From Whitmania pigra (lineage: Eukaryota; Annelida; Clitellata; Hirudinida; Haemopidae), in assembly GCA_021613335.1 (NCBI GenBank), contig JAJTWR010000044.1, forward strand, positions 3,179,501 through 3,243,500: a stretch of 64,000 nucleotides of DNA, read 5' to 3'. Position 1 is the first letter of the stretch. Every line of letters starts with the position of its first letter. A program made the position numbers and the translations under genes. Shown piece after piece: positions 63,352 through 64,000 of this stretch. The notes under the pieces were generated by a model, which did no database searches, was not told the origin of the DNA, and saw only the letters and a program-made list of their open reading frames with translations.

Positions 63352-63781
63352 TCCTTTCTTCTACCATCATTGTGACCCTTAAAATTATTAGTTGCATTTC
63401 AAATAAATAAGAACTATTGAAAATGTCATATTTTATGTTTTCTACAAAACTTTCGTATTTGCGGATGCAGCCATATGTGTATGACTCACATCACAAGCTG
63501 CTATTATTATGAACAACGGTAGGTATCAACAACTGGTCATATCAGAGAAAATTCACATACATAAAATTACTTTTTGGGCAAGAAATGCAACGCTTGAAAA
63601 ATGTAAAGATTATATAACCTAAAACCTATTATCTTAAACTTGTAGCAAAATCGTTTACTTACCGTTTAAAAAAATATAAATCCAATTTATTGATAAAAAT
63701 CTTAGATTAAAGTTTACTATTTTTACGAGCACAAAATTTTGTGCTCACGATAGAAATGCCGCACAGGAATGTTAATGAACA
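63352..63781. other. 5' flank of the JIP1-like gene
   Basis: A short interval between the JIP1-like start and the end of the next minus-strand gene; should contain the promoter and 5' UTR. No clear motif. Confidence 0.4.
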
Positions 63782-63860
63782 CTAAGCTTTGTTTTCAGAA
63801 GAACTAATGTTTTCATGTGCATCCCTTCCTGCATCCAGCGCCGCCTGCTGCTGCAGCTTG
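63782..63860 (-). CDS. Last exon of an unidentified gene continuing beyond the window
   Basis: After an acceptor (ctttgtacag) the frame reads KLQQQAALDAGRDAHENISS and SENKA then stop TAG at 63784-63782. Gln/Ala-rich start and polar end look like a genuine protein C-terminus, but family and upstream exon could not be determined; 63861-64000 shows no certain exon. Confidence 0.5.
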
Positions 63861-64000
63861 CTGTACAAAGATCATGTCATTGGAAATTTTATGGAAAACA
63901 TCAACTTATCAATTACACCTAAAAATTTCTTATACATTCTTAAAGTGACTCTCCATATTATCCTTGAAATAGTCAGTAATTCACAATTACATTTTCCGGA

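Overview
The window is AT-rich nuclear DNA from an animal, most likely an invertebrate. The genes have many small exons with GT..AG introns. The protein set is metazoan: a PH-BTK-SH3-SH2 Tec-type tyrosine kinase, a cyclic-nucleotide-gated channel, a JIP-type SH3/PID scaffold, a Ly6-type surface protein and a SUEL-lectin receptor. Between and inside the genes lies a dense load of hAT, pogo/Tigger, LINE, SINE and LTR elements. The phylum cannot be fixed from the sequence alone. Gene models were built by eye from splice sites, reading-frame phase and protein motifs, and every chained model closes in phase.

Layout. 0.3-6.2 kb (+): complete 18-exon Tec-family kinase (623 aa). 6.3-7.3 kb (-): coiled-coil/death-fold protein (287 aa), tail-to-tail with the kinase. 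9.3-12.0 kb (+): acidic 635-aa protein, only doubtfully Talpid3-like. 13.4-13.9 kb (-): last two exons of a Ly6/UPAR protein. 17.3-24.2 kb (-): CNG channel alpha-type subunit (537 aa) with a hAT fossil and a pogo-derived MITE in its introns. 25-27 kb: SINEs and a hAT MITE. 28.1-34.5 kb (-): SUEL lectin-CUB-sushi single-pass membrane protein (528 aa) with LINE debris in intron 1. 35.5-39.3 kb: Tigger-like element split by a hAT element. 40.4-41.3 kb: another hAT fossil. 42.6-42.8 kb (-): RNA polymerase subunit POLR2K. 43-45.5 kb: LINE tail split by a small MITE, then a SINE. 45.6-48.5 kb (-): complete 7-exon MRE11 (681 aa). 49.6-53.1 kb: a hAT carrying two further hAT insertions, each with an exact 8-bp target duplication. 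53.1-54.9 kb: LINE reverse transcriptase and a hAT remnant. 55.0-58.3 kb: very young Ty3/gypsy-type element with LTRs that look identical and one open 924-codon frame lacking RNase H and most of integrase. 58.7-63.4 kb (-): 11-exon JIP1-like scaffold (658 aa). 63.8 kb (-): last exon of an unidentified gene.

The genes do not form a pathway or operon; they are ordinary single-copy loci. The Tec kinase and JIP scaffold are signalling proteins, MRE11 and POLR2K are nuclear housekeeping proteins, and the channel, Ly6 and SUEL/CUB proteins are membrane proteins. The most informative part is the transposon layer: nested insertions with readable target-site duplications give a relative insertion order, and several deletion derivatives (the gypsy element and a pogo MITE pair) show how non-autonomous families arise.
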